A DNA stretch of 64,000 nucleotides from Halichoerus grypus (lineage: Eukaryota > Chordata > Mammalia > Carnivora > Phocidae). A program made the position numbers and the translations under genes. The stretch is taken from contig NC_135721.1 of assembly GCF_964656455.1 (NCBI RefSeq), forward strand, positions 47,623,530 to 47,687,529. The letters are read 5' to 3'. Every line of letters begins with the position of its first letter. Positions within the stretch are counted from its first letter, which is position 1. The notes under the pieces were generated by a model. The model was not told the DNA's origin and did not search any database. It saw nothing but the letters and a program-made list of their open reading frames with translations. Of this stretch, positions 32,240 to 44,444 are shown one piece after another.

Positions 32240-33060
32240 GCAATACTCCTGATACCAAATGTGTCAAATTCTCTAACTTTCCAGATATATATCAACTGGA
32301 TATCCTACAATTCAATTTTGATACTAACTACCCAGAGTTAACACAGACCCCACAGGTTAAGGGTTCTATCCCACAAGACTGCCCCCACTTCAGACACCAA
32401 TCACAAGTCCCAGGTTGTCACCTCTACTTCTGACCAATCAGCTATAAATTGGGCTTCCCACAACCCCCTCTTCAGGTTTGACAATTTGCTATAATAGCTC
32501 ACAGAACTCAAAGAAACATTTGCTTACATTTACCAGTGTATTATAAAAGATATGATGAAGAATACAGATGAACAACAAGATGAAGAGGTACCTAAGGTGA
32601 GGTCGAGAAGGTCCTGAGCACAGGAGCTTCTGTCCCAGTGGAGTTTGGGGTGCATGACCCTCCCAACACTTCAATATGTACACCAACCCAGAAACATTCA
32701 ACACACTATAGGTTAGGGATTTTCATGGAGGCTTCATTAAGTAGGCATGACGGATTATTAACTCAATCTCTAGCCCCTCATCCCTTCCCAGAGGATAAGA
32801 AGTAGGGCTGAAAGTTCCAAGCTTCTAATCATGATTTGTCCTTTCTGATGACCAACTCCCATTCTGTCCAGGAACCCAATAAGAGGTACCTCATTAGAAC
32901 AAAAGATGCTCCTATCACCAGGAAATAGATCAAGGGACTTAGGAACTCTGTGTAAGACACTCCTAGCACTCCTATTACTCAGGAAATTACAAGGGCTCTT
33001 GGAACTCTGGAGGGTAAAGACAAAATACATATATTTCTTATTATGCCACAGTCCCCCAAT
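32240..33060. mobile_element. ERVL-type LTR relic (MLT2-like?)
   Basis: 'ataatagctcacagaactca', 'aagaaacatttgcttacatt', 'cagtgtattataaaagatat', 'atggaggcttcattaagtag' and 'actcaggaaattacaagggc' occur in the order I recall for an ERVL-class LTR. The name is uncertain. Confidence 0.45.
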
Positions 33061-33882
33061 AACTGTGACAACTAAAAATCCTCACAACTTTTCAAAATGT
33101 CCCTAGGAGTTATCCCTGTTGAGAACCACTGTTCTACAGTGAAGATCACCAGTAGAAAACCCTACCAATGCACTCAGAGACCCCCATCAGCATTTTAGTA
33201 ATTGACTCAAACGTTAACGAGCAGCGAAGAATCCATAGACATTGAAAAAGACCCCAAAAGTAAAAAACAAAGAACAGAACAAATACACAGGAAATAGAGA
33301 CTTAGAGAAAAGATCAAGAAGAAAAGAACTCCAAGGACAAAAATTGTATTCAGTCTTTGGAGAGATAATAACAAGAAGAGGATGATTATAGAATGGACAG
33401 AGGAAGTAGGAAACCTATAAGAGCACTTGAAAATTAAATATGCAATAGATGAAGTTGTGGGGAAAAATCAATAGGAGGGTGGAAGATAAATTCAAGGGAG
33501 TCTCCCAGAAAACAGAACAAAATAACAGAGAGAGAATGAGCTAGAAACTAGGACAAAATGAGCAGGAATGCTTGACAATTAGAGGATTAATTCAAGGAGT
33601 CCAATAAGAATTAATAAGAATTCTAGAAAGAAAAAAAAGAATTCTAGAAAGAGAAAACATAAAAATGAGAAAAGAACAAATTTATCAAATAATTCAAGGA
33701 AAAATATTAGTACAAAAAGACTTCAGTTTCTAGATTAAAAGGGCCTCTGAAATGCCAGCACAAAAAATACAATCCATATCATGATAACATTTCAAAACAC
33801 CAGGGAAAAAATAGAGGTTACTAAGGAGGAAAAAAAAAAAAGGTTACATCAAAATAACCAGCAATAAGAATGGTCACTTCTC

Positions 33883-34320
33883 GGGGCACCTGGGTGGCTC
33901 AGATGGTTGAGCGTCTGCTTTCGGCTCAGGTCAGGATCCCGAGGTCCTGGGATCAGGCCCCGCATCGGGCTCTTGGCTCGGCAGGGAGCCTGCTTCTCCC
34001 TCTGCCTGCCGCTCCCCCTGCTCATGTTCTCTCTCTCCGTGTCTCTCTCTCAAATGAATAAATAAAATCTTTCTTTTTTTTTTTTAAGATTTTATTTATT
34101 TATTTAATTGACAGAGAGAGAGAGAGAGACAGCGTGAGGGAGAACACAAGCAGGGAGAGTGGGAGAGGGAGAAGCAGGCTTCCGGCCGAGCAGGGAGCCT
34201 GATGCGGGGCTCGATCCCAGGACCCCGGGATCACGACCTGAGCCGAAGGCAGTCACTTAACCAACTAAGCCATCCAGGTGCCCCATGAATAAATAAAATC
34301 TTAAAAAAAAAAGTGTTTTA
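33883..34320 (+). mobile_element. Carnivore SINE (outer), interrupted in its tail
   Basis: Head at 33883 and tail remnant at 34303-34320. Perfect 17-bp outer duplication 'aagaatggtcacttctc' at 33866-33882 and 34321-34337. Confidence 0.95.
34072..34284 (-). mobile_element. Carnivore SINE (inner), inserted in the outer SINE tail
   Basis: Perfect 18-bp duplication 'atgaataaataaaatctt', part of the outer SINE's own tail, at 34054-34071 and 34285-34302. Confidence 0.96.
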
Positions 34321-35467
34321 AAGAATGGTCACTTCTCACCTGTAATACAGGAAGCTAGAAAACATGGAGCAATGCTTTCAAAATTCTAAGGAAAAAAATC
34401 ATTTTGAGTCTACAATTCTATACCCAGATGAATTAACTACCAAGGGTGAGGATAAAGACAAATTCAGGCTTGATAAGTCTCAAAAGACTTTTTTCCCACG
34501 CCTTTTTTTCTCAGGAAGCTATCTGAGAATGTGATCCATGAAAATGAGGGGGTTAATACACACAAAAAAGAGAAGGACATGGGATTTAGGAAATGGGATC
34601 AAGCACAGGTGAGAGTCAAATGGGATTTCCAGGATGGAAAGTTCCGGAGCCACAGCTATGCTGCTGGACCAGAGAGCCACAAGTCAGCTTGGAGCAGGAT
34701 GAGGGAGGCAGGGAAGTTATCTGAAGCTACCTGGGAAGTTATCTGATACATTCAGTTATGTGAACAATCATGTTAAGAAGCCATCCATTTGGAACCAAGA
34801 CATTTAAGCAAGGGGGTGGAGGGGCCATTATTAACCCTAATATTATCAAAACGTTTACAAGAAAGGAAGCCTAATTACAATATAGTCCTTGGCTTTGCAA
34901 TAAACAGTATTCACATAGTCATGATAACCTAAATACTGAAAACAGATTTAACCAAAAATTACAATATTGGCAGAGAGGAGTGGAGACTGGAGGTTGAAAG
35001 ACAGCAAGAAAGCTCATTTAAACTATGAGAAAGTCAACAGGTAAGTCGAAAACTCACGCCTCAAACCCACAATATATGCATATCACATAGAAAAAAAACA
35101 GATAAATAGTAAAGAAAAGAACAGAACTAAAAAATAGTTGGAGTAAATGGGTCAGGAGACAGCTGTTTTTCCTCAGGAGCCTTTTGGCATTGCTTAACAT
35201 TTGAGGCTGTGTGTATGTGTGCTTCTCAGAGAAAAGTGAAAAGTGATTTCTGGAAATTAATATGGCTCTGGTGGAAGTGGTCTGGAAACTTCCGAGGGCA
35301 GGAAGATCCACTGCATTCCGACTAATGTAATCATCGAGCTCCTCTCTGCCCTGTGATGAGGCAGAGCAGACCAGCCCCTCTGAACAGGGAAACCAATGAC
35401 TCCCAATTGTAAAAGGACTGCAGAGCAGGAGGTCTGGGAAGGACCCTGCTGTGCGCACCTGCCATAA

Positions 35468-35470
<3 letters not shown>

Positions 35471-35510
<40 letters not shown>
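35471..35510 (+). repeat. (GT)20 microsatellite
   Basis: Uninterrupted 40-bp GT run. Confidence 0.98.
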
Positions 35511-35511
<1 letters not shown>

Positions 35512-36526
35512 CAGTTTTGTCAAGTCACCAGGAGCAGGAAGCTGCTTTCTCTATTACACAGAGCAACAAAAGGGGAATGAGTGGTTTTGATGATGAGAAC
35601 TGATAACTGTCTCTCACAGAGAGAGCCTGGGCCTCCCAAAAGCTTTAAATTACAACTTTAACGGCACTGATCAGGGTTCCTGAAGTTGCAGCTGGGACAT
35701 GGAGAGGCCGTAGAAGATGCAGGGTGTTTTTCTCAGATGCAAAGAAAGACCTGGAGTCAGATGAAACAAAGATTCCCAGCTAGTGAAGCAGATTGGTGGG
35801 AAAAGAACTAAGAGATGTGCCTGTCTCTTTAAATCTTGCTCTAAATTGCAGGTTGCCTTGTATGTATGGTGAAGATTAGAAATTGTTTAATTGCTGTTTG
35901 GTTTTAATGGAGATTTTTATTTTGGTAGGAAAAAAAACACAAATGGGTTGGGTGGGGTGCTATCGTTTGTGACTCAGTTAGCCATACTTAGGAAAAACCT
36001 GTCTGCTTGGATCGCAAGCCCACGATTCACACAGGTGTCAGCTTTACCCAGGCTACAGAGCCTAGGAAGAGAAATCACCTTACGGCCTCCTCAACCTGAA
36101 CCCAGGATGTGATGAGAAACAGCACGTCCCTTTCTGAAGCTATATTTTCAACCGAGGCCCTCACAAGCCAGATAGGATTATTTGTATGTTAGTTCATCAC
36201 AAATTTTGGTTGAGACACGGACATGACTTGGCCCTGCAGACCAGAGTGTACTAGTCCCAGGCTGTGTGTCCCATTTAGAAACTTCGGCTATTTAGGAAGA
36301 ACAGTGGAAGATCTGTAAAGTAGAGATTAAGATAATTATTTCTGAAGAGGTTTTTACCAGACTGGTTGGTTTTTCATGACACATTTTATTAACTAGACCC
36401 TAAATACCACCCCCTCAATGAACTTGATTTGACTAAAAAGGACAAAAAGATGGACGTAGGACACAAACACAATGTGTAAGTTTACCCTCCGTAGAAAGAG
36501 CAGCCCTAAACTCACTGGTGTCTTAC

Positions 36527-36708
36527 AGGATTCTCCGCATCCCCGCATCCACTGTCCCAAACCATAGAGCTCTCGGCTCCCCAGACCATCTGCGGCAAAA
36601 CCTCCCTCCGTGACTGAGAAAGTCTGGAGTTCTCCTGGACTCCGGCTACAGGGTGTTGCCCAGTAGTCAAGAAATAGTCACTTGCACTCAGGGCGCTATG
36701 GATGTTCC
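36527..36708 (-). other. Candidate exon, 182 nt (unrecognised)
   Basis: On the minus strand an acceptor '..ccgcgagctctccag' and donor 'CCT|gtaaga' bound an open frame (reading ..GNIHSALSASDYFLTTG..), with a stop soon after the donor. No family recognised. The + strand has its own acceptor-like 'ggtgtcttacag' at the same place, so orientation is ambiguous. Confidence 0.18.
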
Positions 36709-36917
36709 CTGGAGAGCTCGCGGTGGAGGAGGATGTCAGCCGCAAGGCTGTCCACACCAGCAATGCGTGTAGCGGGGCACGGTGGAATTCGAGAGGGAGT
36801 GGACATGTGGGAAGGGAAGCTCCTGCCTCACTCCTTGTTTTCTGCCTTCCAACTTCCGTTAGTAACAACATGCTAGCAACACAACTTCCTGACACCAGAT
36901 ACTACTCAATTACCGAT

Positions 36918-37098
36918 GATACCAGATGCCATTTATGGAGTGGGTACCATGCATCAGGCACACGCCTTATGTCATTCAAACTCTGTAACAACTTCTTGAG
37001 AAGATGGGTACCATTTTCCAGAAGAGGAAACACGGGCTTTAAAAGGTTAGGTAATATGCTAAAGACCATGAGAGAGCCAGTATTCAAACTTACGCTAC
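36918..37098 (-). mobile_element. MIR SINE relic
   Basis: 'gccatttatggagtgggtac', 'accattttccagaagaggaa', 'aggttaggtaatatgctaaa' and 'gagagccagtattcaaac': antisense MIR. Confidence 0.85.
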
Positions 37099-37117
37099 CT
37101 GAACAGACATTGTTTCT

Positions 37118-37284
37118 TTCTTTCTTTCTTTCTTTTTTTTTGAGATTTTATTTATTTATGAAAGAGAGAGAGAAGCAGACTCCCCGCTGAGCAGGGAGCC
37201 CAACTCAGATCTCTATCCCAGGACCCTGAGATCATGACCTGAGCCAAAGGCAGACACTTAATTGATTGAGCCACCCAGGTGCCC
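37118..37284 (-). mobile_element. Carnivore SINE with (TTTC)n end
   Basis: The tail has expanded to (TTTC)5. Near-duplication 'gacattgtttct' / 'aacattctgtttct' on the two sides. Confidence 0.92.
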
Positions 37285-37299
37285 CAACATTCTGTTTCT

Positions 37300-38755
37300 A
37301 TTCATTTTTGTATAAATAAATGCCAGTTGGGGGTCTGTTGCTTACAACCAAAAGGTTGTTGTACAATAGAGAAGATCAGTGTGATGGTGATGAGCATCCA
37401 TGGGCAAAACATGAAACCACCAAGCCACAAGCACTGAGTCTCAGAAGCTTCTGGAGCTGGAGGTTCACACGTTTCCAGTGCTTTATCTCTTGTTTCTGTT
37501 TCTCTACGTGTATTGATTTCTTGCATTGAGTGATTGGTAGTTATGCTGCACAGGGTGATGACTCCTGTGATTACAAGTGATTTTTTTAATTTATTTCAAT
37601 ATTTTGTCTTTTTAAAAAAGTTTTTCTGCAATGAATACTTATTTCTTAAGTAATTTTTAAGAGGTGTGAAGAAAACAAATAAAATCAAAACAAACTTCTG
37701 AGTGCTAATTGCTCACCATCACTTAGCTGCTCACGATTCCAGAAAATATAGCAGGCAGATTCCCAAGTGCCAGAAGGATGGACTAAATGTGGCTGGAGAA
37801 TATGTTGAAATGTCCATCTTTTTTTCTCCCTCTCATTTTCTCTTTCCCTTTTCTTTTCATCCCAATTTAAGGATTGCCCTGCTCCATCTCAGGGGAGGTA
37901 TGCAGCAGGACAGAAAACAAAAATAGGATACAACACACTTTCCTTCCTCCACACTTTCCACACTTTAGTTCCCAAAGCATAAGCACCAGAGAGAGGAGAG
38001 GGCTTGTGGATGAAAGCAGATTATGTGGAATAAGCATGAACAGAAAAGGATTTCCTCAATACTAGAAAAAGACTCCCCAGGGAGCTGAGGAGGAGGCTGA
38101 TAGTCTCTGAGCATTGGCACCAAAAATTAAGCTTTTTTTTTTTTTTTTTGCTAACATTAAATAATTGTCTAGAAAATTTTTAAAACAACTTTCTAATAAC
38201 CATACACTGAAGAACATAAAAGTGTACATGGAAAGCACAGACATAAGGCAATGTCTTCTCATTAACACCTAAGTAGTCACTCTCACCAAAAAATTTTAGG
38301 GAGTTTTGAAGCAAGAAAAAAGCCATTGAATCAAAGGTCTGGAATTATTTCTACTTTGAAGCCATTCCTTTAACTTTACAGCTCACTAGAGCCAGAGATT
38401 AAGCAAGACGTAAAGTCCTGTGAAGACATTTTTGGTACTCTGCTTTCTTAAAAACTTAGGGGAATTGTACATTCATGTTTTTTCTGCGTAAACACCTCTG
38501 TCTTGGTTTGTGCTTCTCAGCTTCTGAATGTCATCCACTAAGGATCCATGAACGGGATGCTCCATAGGTGTGGTCCACAAAATCTTCCCTGCTGGCTTTT
38601 TTCCTTCCATCTGGGGATCAGCCCAGGACCACAGGTAAATCACTTCCTACTACTAGGTAAATAACCAACTGTTCAAACTCAAGAAAGAGAACAGGGCTGG
38701 GAGTTGGGGGGAGGAAAACGGCAGCATCTTGCCACCTGACTCAGTTTTTTGTTTA
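37300..38755. other. Unassigned single-copy sequence
   Basis: Nothing recognised; a T18 run at 38132-38149. Confidence 0.4.
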
Positions 38756-38759
38756 AAGG

Positions 38760-39030
38760 TTTTTTTTTAAAACAAACGTTTTATTTTGGAATAATTTTAG
38801 ATTTACAGAAAAGTTACAAAGATAATCCAGAGATTACCTCTCACCCAGTTTCTTCTAATGTTAGCATCTTACCTTACATAGTACATTTGTCCAAACTAAG
38901 AAAACCATATTAGTACATTATGATTAACTTTATTCAGATTTCACCAGCTTTTCCATGAATGTCCTTTTTCTATTCCAGGATCCAATTCAGGATAACACAT
39001 TTTGTGATTCATCGTTTTAAAATTTAATTT
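38760..39030 (-). mobile_element. Old L1 LINE fragment
   Basis: Antisense: 'atttacagaaaagttacaaa', 'gttagcatcttaccttacat', 'tttattcagatttcaccagc' and 'gtcctttttctattccagga'. Related to the fragment at 44.45 kb. Confidence 0.65.
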
Positions 39031-39189
39031 TTATTTTTATCAAGATTATACATGTTCATGGTTTAAGATGTGAAATGATCATATACGACTCCTAACAAAG
39101 AAAAGCAGTCTTCTGCCCAAACCCACCTCATCTCCATTCCCTTCTTCCAAGGACAAATAATTTCAGCTTTCCCATTGCTTTCTCCCTCT

Positions 39190-39790
39190 TGCTGCAGCCC
39201 ACCACATGGCCTCTGCACCATTCCTTGAACGTGACAGACCTGCTCTCATTGTAAGGCCAAGTCTTTACTCAAATGTCTTCTTCCCAAAGAAGTCTACCCT
39301 GACCACCCTATTTAAAATTGTAATACTCAGGGCGCCTGGGTGGCTCAGTCAGTTAAGGGTCTGCCTTCAGCTCAGGTCATGATCCTGGGGTCCTGGGGTC
39401 GAGCCCCACATCGGGCTCCCTGCTCAGCGGGGAGTCTGCTTCTCCCTCTCCCTCTGCCCCTCCCCCTGCTTGTGCTCTTTCTCTTTCTCGAGCTGTCTCT
39501 CATATAAATAAATAAAATCTTTTTTAAAAATTTGTTTTAAATAGATAAATAAAATTGTAATCCTCACCCATGCACTCCCAACCACTCTTAACTCTGCTTT
39601 GTTCTTTTTTTATTCCCTGCAACACTATGCAATTTATTTATTATATACATTGTTTATTATCTCTCTGCACTAGAAGGTAAGCTCTATGGAGGCAGCAACA
39701 TTGTCAGACAAGTCCTAAACACCTAGAACAGTGCTTGGCACACAGTAGTCACTCAAACCTTTGTTGAATAATTGAATGAATGAATGAACA
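39190..39790 (+). mobile_element. L2 LINE 3' end, split by a SINE
   Basis: 'gaagtctaccctgaccaccc' before and 'ctagaaggtaagctctatgg', 'agaacagtgcttggcacaca', 'cctttgttgaataattgaat' after the SINE form one L2 tail ending in (GAAT)n. Confidence 0.9.
39329..39549 (+). mobile_element. Carnivore SINE in L2, with TSD
   Basis: Duplication 'aaaattgtaatactca' / 'aaaattgtaatcctca' (one mismatch). Removing the SINE rejoins the L2. Confidence 0.95.
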
Positions 39791-39794
39791 CTGA

Positions 39795-40555
39795 GAGAGA
39801 AGGAAGTAGACCGGAAGGTGTAAAGCCTTTCCTCCTCCAACTCTGCACTACCACTGTAGTTCCCTGCTGATAGAGCCAGCAAAGGAGAAAAGCAGTTTGC
39901 AGAGCAGAGTGCAGAAGGGTGGGTTTGAAGCTGAGACACAACAGTGTAATAACTGGCTCACATACACCCACACACATATATTTATCATGCCCTAATCTTT
40001 ACAATATAGTTATAGTTCAATTTTTGTTTAAATCTATATTATTTATGTTATCACTGATCTATAATATTGTTCACAGCTGAGTCATATAATGTGCCACGAT
40101 AACACTTCCTTTCTGGTACAGCTTTCTGTTTTTCCTGGATTAGATAATTGCCTTATCTTTCTATGTCCCAATTTCATCCCCCAAATTCTCACATAGAGCT
40201 ATAAACCTTCTCTCAACACAGCTAAGTACATTGAGAGTCTTATCAGCTCAGTTCTTTTCTTGGCTACATCCTTCCTTGCTGCCCTCTGTCCTCCTACCTG
40301 TGTTTTCATCATCAGTCTCTTCCTTCCTGTGGTTAAGTCTTCCATATTCTGTCACAGCCTTTCAACACAATTTTCACATAGTCAAATGTATGCGATGATC
40401 CATCAATTCTTTTATTTTCTCTCCTCCTGAAGCCCTATGCTTCTGTCTGGTTGTTTCTTCTTGAAGTCTGCTGCCTAGTTGTTCCCCATCACCCTGGGTG
40501 TCTTGTCTCTTGTGTAAATCCCTTATGTCCTCAATCCCAGGCTTCCTCTTTCTTG
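39795..40555. other. Unassigned single-copy sequence
   Basis: Nothing recognised. Confidence 0.4.
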
Positions 40556-40559
40556 GTTT

Positions 40560-41075
40560 AATTGTTTTAGGGGCTCATATCCTGCACCATCTTCCTGAGA
40601 AAGTATACACGGGAGATATAAGCATTTTGCCTGTCTGAATTGGCCCACTCTCAGACTCGAGGGATGGTTTGTCTGGGGAAGGAAATCTAAGTCAAAAACT
40701 ACTTTCCATAGAATATTGAAGGTATTCTTCCATTGTCTTCTAATTTCCAACTTGCTATTGAAAACTCTTATGCTATTGCGTCTCCCAGTCCCTTACATAA
40801 AACCCGTTTTCCTTTTTTGTACTCCTCTCTGGACTATAGGACCTTCCTTATTTCCTGTGCTTTTCATTTGTTTGTTTGGGTCTCTGGTGATCGTGACTGT
40901 TTATTCACATGTGAAAGTGAAGGACCAAAGGCTGACAGACAGCTCAGTGTGCATGGGTGGGGCTTGTTGGAAACCAGCCACTTTGTTGATCAATCCTCTC
41001 TGTCAGTATTTTCTTCTAGACTGGTCGGTTTCTCCAGATAGAAGTGACCCAGTTTTTTGTTTCAGGTATTTCTGA
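40560..41075. mobile_element. Ancient LINE-like relic (unclassified)
   Basis: 'ggtattcttccattgtcttc', 'taatttccaacttgctattg', 'gcgtctcccagtcccttaca' resemble an L1-associated antisense text I recall; family not determined. Confidence 0.35.
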
Positions 41076-41294
41076 TGACAGTGTACTAGGGGAGGGAAGT
41101 CCGCTCGGTATGTGGTCTCTCACCTATCTCCACTCTTTTCAGTAGGTGCCCTGCTCTGAGTCCTCAACTCCAAAGCCTCTTCAGCTCAGCCTCTGCAAGA
41201 ACACATTTGCTTTCCCCCTGCCAGAGGACAATTGACTGGCTGTGTGGGGTAGGAGAAGTGATAAGAAGTCTAAGGGTTTTATTCAGTCCTTCTG

Positions 41295-41440
41295 TTTGGA
41301 GTCACACCCTGAACTGTGTGACCCTGAGCAAATCATGTAGAGGCCTCAGTTTCCTCCTCTGAACCCTGAGGGCCTTTGAGACACATCTGGTCTCTAGGGT
41401 GCTCCCAGCCTTGGCGTTCTGTAATCTATGAACCTTTACA
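41295..41440 (+). mobile_element. MIR-type relic
   Basis: 'tgtgtgaccctgagcaaatc', 'ggcctcagtttcctcctctg' and 'ggtgctcccagccttggcg': sense MIR3-like. Confidence 0.65.
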
Positions 41441-41704
41441 AGGTGGAGCTCTCTGCCTAGTGACTAAGACAGACAGGAAGATACCAGAGGTCAAAAACAG
41501 GGAGGTAACAGAGGAACAGAGTGGTAGGGAGACTCCAAAGAAAAGGTGGAACTTGAGACCTAGAGCAGGCTGGAGAAGGAGGGGCAGGCAGGGCCTCCTC
41601 AAGTGGTCCAACTTTAAGATATATATTGGGGTCCAATAAGTAGAACAGAGGGTCCTAGAGGATGATGACATTGGGTCAGATTGTGGGGAGTTTGAGTCTG
41701 TTCT

Positions 41705-41870
41705 CTACGTCGGTGCATCTCATGATGAAAATCATCTGGGGAGCTTAAAAAAAAAGTCAGACCTTATAAATCAGAATGTCAGAGACTAGAGCCCAGGAAC
41801 CTGTATTTCTTTAAACTTGCCATATGATTCCAACAAACTGCAAAGCTTTGGGACCACTTCCTTAGGTAAT
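41705..41870 (+). mobile_element. MER5-like hAT relic
   Basis: 'gtgcatctcatgatgaaaat', 'catctggggagcttaaaa', 'cccaggaacctgtatttctt' and 'gctttgggaccactt' follow the MER5 layout. Confidence 0.65.
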
Positions 41871-42087
41871 GAACCATGGATGGTTTATAATCAGGAATCA
41901 TGATAAAAGTGGAAATTTTAGAAAGATGAATTTGACAGCAACATGCAAGGAGGACCAGGGTTGAGGGACAGGAGACGAGGATGCATGTGAAGCAATTTCA
42001 CTACCCCAGGCAGAGGGTCATGAGGGCCTACAGGACAGAAGTGGCAAAGAAGAGACAAAGAAGGGACCAGCAGGCCACTGTGCCAAC

Positions 42088-42492
42088 CCAATATGGTTTG
42101 AATTGGGCCCGCCCCCAAATTCATATGTTGAAATCCTAACCCCTAGTGCCTCAAAATGCGACCTTATCTGGAAATAGGGTCATTGCAGATATAATTAAGT
42201 TAGGATGAGATTGTTAAGGTAGGTCCTAATCTAATATGACTAGTGTCCTTATAAAAAGAGGAAATTTGGGCTCTGGCATGGACACACGTAAGAAAGAAAA
42301 TGACAGCCGCCTACAATCCAAGGAGAGAGGCCTGGAACAGACCCTTCCCTCACAGTGCTCAAAACAAACCAACCCTACTGACACCTTAATCTTGGACTTC
42401 TAGCATCCAGAACTGTGAGACAATAAATTTCTGTTATTAAAGCCACCCAGTTTGTGGTACTTTATTATGGCAGTCCTAACAAATTAATACAC
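42088..42492 (+). mobile_element. MaLR-type solitary LTR (MLT1-like)
   Basis: 'tatggtttgaattgggcccg', 'attcatatgttgaaatccta', 'gactagtgtccttataaaaa', 'cttctagcatccagaactgt', 'gtgagacaataaatttctgt' and 'gccacccagtttgtggtact' form a full-length LTR with an AATAAA signal at about 42422. Confidence 0.8.
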
Positions 42493-42499
42493 CATCTTT

Positions 42500-43610
42500 T
42501 TAGAAAAGCATTCCTGGTGTTGAGTTACCATTTCTTCACTTTCTCATGAGCAATGATTCGCCAAAGCCATCCTCCTGAGAGGGCCGGCAGCAGTGGGTGC
42601 AGGGTAAAGCATGTGCATCTAACACCATAGGTTGCTCATCGACCTGAGGAGGGAATGAGGGTGGCTTTTCTGGGTCATTGCTCAGTTTGTTCCCAGAACC
42701 CACCTGAGAAATCAAAGAACCAAATCTATTAACTGGAAATTGCTGGACAGAAATGCCCATTCTCCTCACTTGAGGAAGTAATCAATGCCAAGAATCTCAG
42801 ACTGTGAGTGAAACCACAGAGAAGAAGGGAGACTCATCTCTGTGGAACCATGAACATCCCACTAGTGGCTCATCCAGAGAGAACAGAGCTGCGAGAGGTG
42901 GAGCAGCCTACAAACAAGGTAAACCCTGGCTCTGTCATTTTATGACTTGGCTTTTGCCAAAACAACTATCCCCCCTGGCTAAACAAAGAATATCCAAGAA
43001 CTCTACATATCAAGGTCGAAGGCATGATGATTGATGTAACCCCGTGGGACCAGGGACAAGCAAGTCTACCACAGAGCTCTTGGCCTCCAGCCATTCAGTG
43101 CTGCCTTTGCTAACATGCTTGGCCCCCTTGGCCCTTTTACCTGCCAATGCTCCCAACACCAACCCTCAGTCTAGGTCACCTGCCATCTGCTCACTCCGGG
43201 GCTGCCAAGTTTTACTAGAGAAAGTATCACAACTGTACCACAGGGCCTGCTAAGTATTTCCGCTCCCCAACTTCATCTGGGCCCTCCTTGCTCCCATGGT
43301 TATCCATCTGGAATTGGCTTAATGTTGTTTCTTTCCAGCCCTTGCAAATATTTTCTAGGATCAACAAGTCTTCAGTTCCATCCCCGTGTCTCTCGCTTTC
43401 ATCTGAGAATGTCATTTTCATTTTCCTGTTAAGTAAAAAGTCTGCCTCAACTGTTTCTCTCCACCTGAGAATTTCTCTCTGGCTACATCCATCCTCTCCT
43501 GGATTCCTCCTATTTCAGAGAAAGAGGTGAGGTTTTTATTTCCTTGTCCATGCAAACCCATTTCTGCTCTGGCTCCTATCCTTCATTATAACACCAATTA
43601 ATTTATTTAT
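42500..43610. other. Unassigned single-copy sequence
   Basis: No repeat or gene recognised. Overlapping short frames show no domains. Confidence 0.4.
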
Positions 43611-43630
43611 TAAAAAAAAACTTATTACAG

Positions 43631-43812
43631 GGACTCCTGGGTGGCTTAGATGGTTAAGCGTCTGCCTTTTGCTCGAGTCATGGTCCCAGGGTCCTGCGAT
43701 CGAGCCCCGCATCGGGCTCCCTGCTTGGCAGGGAGCCTGCTTCTCCCTCTCCCTCTACTGTTCCCCCTGCTTGTGCTCTCTCACTCTCTCTGTCAAATAA
43801 ATAAAATCTTAA
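43631..43812 (+). mobile_element. Carnivore SINE, with TSD
   Basis: Duplication 'aaaacttattacag' / 'aaaactcattacag' at 43617-43630 and 43818-43831. Confidence 0.94.
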
Positions 43813-43922
43813 AAAAAAAAACTCATTACAGAAAATTTTAAATACATACCAAAGATTTTACTTTTTTATCTTCAAACTCCTCTGGCTTTCCTGCCCCAAA
43901 TCTCAGGTCTCCTCCAGTCTTT

Positions 43923-44055
43923 TCTTTTTTTCTTTAAGTAGGCTCCATGCCCAGTGTGGAGCCCAATTCAGGGCTTGAACTCACAACCCCAAGGTCAAGA
44001 GCTGAGCTGAAATCAAGAGTTGGACACTCAACTGACTGAGCCACCCAGGCACCGC
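43923..44055 (-). mobile_element. Older carnivore SINE, with TSD
   Basis: 'ctttaagtaggctccatgcc' to 'tgagccacccaggcaccg'. Duplication 'tctcctccagtctt' / 'tctcctctggtctt' at 43909-43922 and 44056-44069. Confidence 0.9.
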
Positions 44056-44084
44056 TCTCCTCTGGTCTTAAAAACAAAATATTT

Positions 44085-44280
44085 AGGGTGCCTGGGTGGC
44101 TCAGTTGGTTAAGCAACTGCCTTCGGCTCAGGTCATGATCCTGGAGTCCCTGGATCGAGTCCCGCATCAGGCTCCCTGCTCGGCAGGGAGTCTGCTTCTC
44201 CCTCTGACCCTCCCCCCCCATGTGCTCTCTCTCATTCTCTCTCTCTCAAATAAATAAATAAAATCTTTAAAAAAAAAAAA
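44085..44280 (+). mobile_element. Carnivore SINE
   Basis: Head 'gggtgcctgggtggctcagt' with a long A tail. The A-rich flanks make the duplication unclear. Confidence 0.94.
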
Positions 44281-44444
44281 ATTTAAAAACTATTGTAATC
44301 TTGCTATTCCCTTGAGCTACTTCCTAACTTCACATTTTTTAATAGCCAGATGTTGCAACATGTTCTTTCCTGTCTCCCTTTATTTCTTAATTCACTACAA
44401 ACTAGCTTCAATCTCTGTCACTCTACTGAAATTCCTCTTTCAAA

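Larger units (their letters stand above)
33120..34800 (+). mobile_element. Old L1 LINE (L1M4/L1ME-type) 3' region, split by nested SINEs
   Basis: 'catcaaaataaccagcaata', 'ggaagctagaaaacatggag', 'acaattctatacccagatga', 'ctcaggaagctatctgagaa' and 'gccacagctatgctgctgga' are sense old-L1 phrases running through the SINE insertions. Confidence 0.75.
34801..36915. other. Unassigned, mostly single-copy sequence
   Basis: Nothing recognised except the GT repeat at 35471 and an exon-like segment at 36.5-36.7 kb. Open frames around 35.0-35.5 kb partly use the GT repeat. Confidence 0.4.
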
